NCBI GenBank assembly: GCA_002869425.1
Contig: PKSZ01000349.1
Coordinates: 1-7,947 of the forward strand
Direction: 5' to 3'
Length of the DNA: 7,947 nucleotides
From: Marinilabiliales bacterium
Lineage (GTDB): Bacteria > Bacteroidota > Bacteroidia > Bacteroidales > BM523
The notes beneath the pieces are model-generated. The model saw only the letters and a list, made by a program, of their open reading frames with translations, did no database searches and was not told the origin of the DNA. Shown here piece by piece: positions 7,538-7,947 of this stretch; position 1 is the stretch's first letter, and every line of letters starts with the position of its first letter. A program made the position numbers and the translations under genes.

Positions 7538-7947
7538 TTACTCTAAGGTGATTTTGTAGGCAAATTCACCTTTTTCTGTTATTAATTTGATGAAATAAAT
7601 GCCTGACTCATAATTTTCAAGATTTAATACTGTTGTACTGTCTGTTACATCTTGAATTTCAAGGTTTTCACCTAAAATATTAACCAGTTCTATTTTATCA
7701 ACATCTAGATCTCCAATTTCAACTTTAACAATACCATTGGTTGGATTTGGATATATTGAAACCTCCGAAAGATCAATGCTTCCAATTCCAGTACCTGCTA
7801 TTACAGTAATAGTTTCTATGTGGGTGCAATTGTTAGCATCTGTTACAGTTAAGTTGTAATTACCTGCAGTAAGTTCAGAAATGCTATTACCTGTAGATCC
7901 GTTATCCCAGTTGTATGTATATGGACTTACTCCATTTTCAATACTTG
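7538..7947 (-). CDS. C-terminus of a secreted protein: SprB-like repeat plus T9SS type A sorting domain; 5' end outside window
   Basis: The minus-strand frame ending with TAA at 7538-7540 encodes 135 visible residues and stays open to the window edge. Visible residues 1-48 (VSPYTYNWDNGSTGNSIS, then ELTAGNYNLTVTDANNC) match the SprB repeat, an Ig-like module found in many copies in large Bacteroidota surface proteins, including the gliding adhesin SprB. After a short linker, residues 62-135 form a type A T9SS sorting domain: VSIYPNPTNG at its start, a middle ELVNILGENL, then ESGIYFIKL and a terminal KITLE. By family knowledge, such a domain directs export across the outer membrane by the PorSS/T9SS machinery and is normally cleaved, leaving the protein anchored or released. 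The full protein is probably long. Its N-terminal catalytic or adhesive part lies outside the window, so no specific function can be given. It converges on pckA across a shared terminator and has no evident metabolic link to it. Confidence 0.93.
   Translation of the reverse strand, partial: SIENGVSPYTYNWDNGSTGNSISELTAGNYNLTVTDANNCTHIETITVIAGTGIGSIDLSEVSIYPNPTNGIVKVEIGDLDVDKIELVNILGENLEIQDVTDSTTVLNLENYESGIYFIKLITEKGEFAYKITLE

Noticed and set aside
7237..7551. 104-residue plus-strand frame running from pckA across the terminator
   Set aside because: It overlaps the conserved end of PckA in another frame, then translates the terminator hairpin and part of the opposing gene. No family resemblance.

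Overview
The window comes from a low-GC (mid-30s percent by eye) genome of the phylum Bacteroidota. Three things point there: a protein ending in a type IX secretion (T9SS) type A sorting domain preceded by a SprB-type repeat, start codons without clear Shine-Dalgarno sequences but with A/T-rich leaders, and a 910-residue pyruvate phosphate dikinase and a 542-residue ATP-type PEP carboxykinase of the kind found in anaerobic or facultative members such as Marinilabiliales. The order and genus cannot be fixed from the sequence alone.

Layout. Positions 1-2156 hold the last ~715 codons of a single-chain pyruvate:ferredoxin oxidoreductase (nifJ), interrupted by an in-frame TAA at 222-224. The reading frame is the same on both sides and the protein sequence is well preserved. 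A strong intrinsic terminator follows (2177-2205). Next comes a small gene of unknown function, best started at 2214. Its longer form from 2172 would begin upstream of the terminator and translate it, which creates a false signal peptide. A 228-base spacer (2730-2957) carries a weak imperfect stem-loop and then the A/T-rich leader of ppdK (2958-5690). After ppdK come another strong terminator (5711-5741), the leader of pckA, and pckA itself (5829-7457). A 16-bp perfect hairpin (7482-7519) separates pckA from a convergent minus-strand gene that enters from the right edge. Only the last 135 residues of that gene are visible: a SprB-like repeat and the T9SS sorting domain.

Function. The three large enzymes meet at the PEP-pyruvate-oxaloacetate-acetyl-CoA node. 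NifJ interconverts pyruvate and acetyl-CoA with ferredoxin, PpdK interconverts pyruvate and PEP, and PckA interconverts PEP and oxaloacetate. They lie on one strand, but at least NifJ and PpdK each have their own terminator, so this looks like a functional neighbourhood of separately transcribed units and not an operon.

I see no new multi-gene system. The points most worth a second look are the nonsense codon inside nifJ, the terminator/start-codon overlap at 2172-2214, and short sequences shared by the ppdK and pckA leaders. There are no tRNA, rRNA, CRISPR or insertion-sequence signals that I can support.
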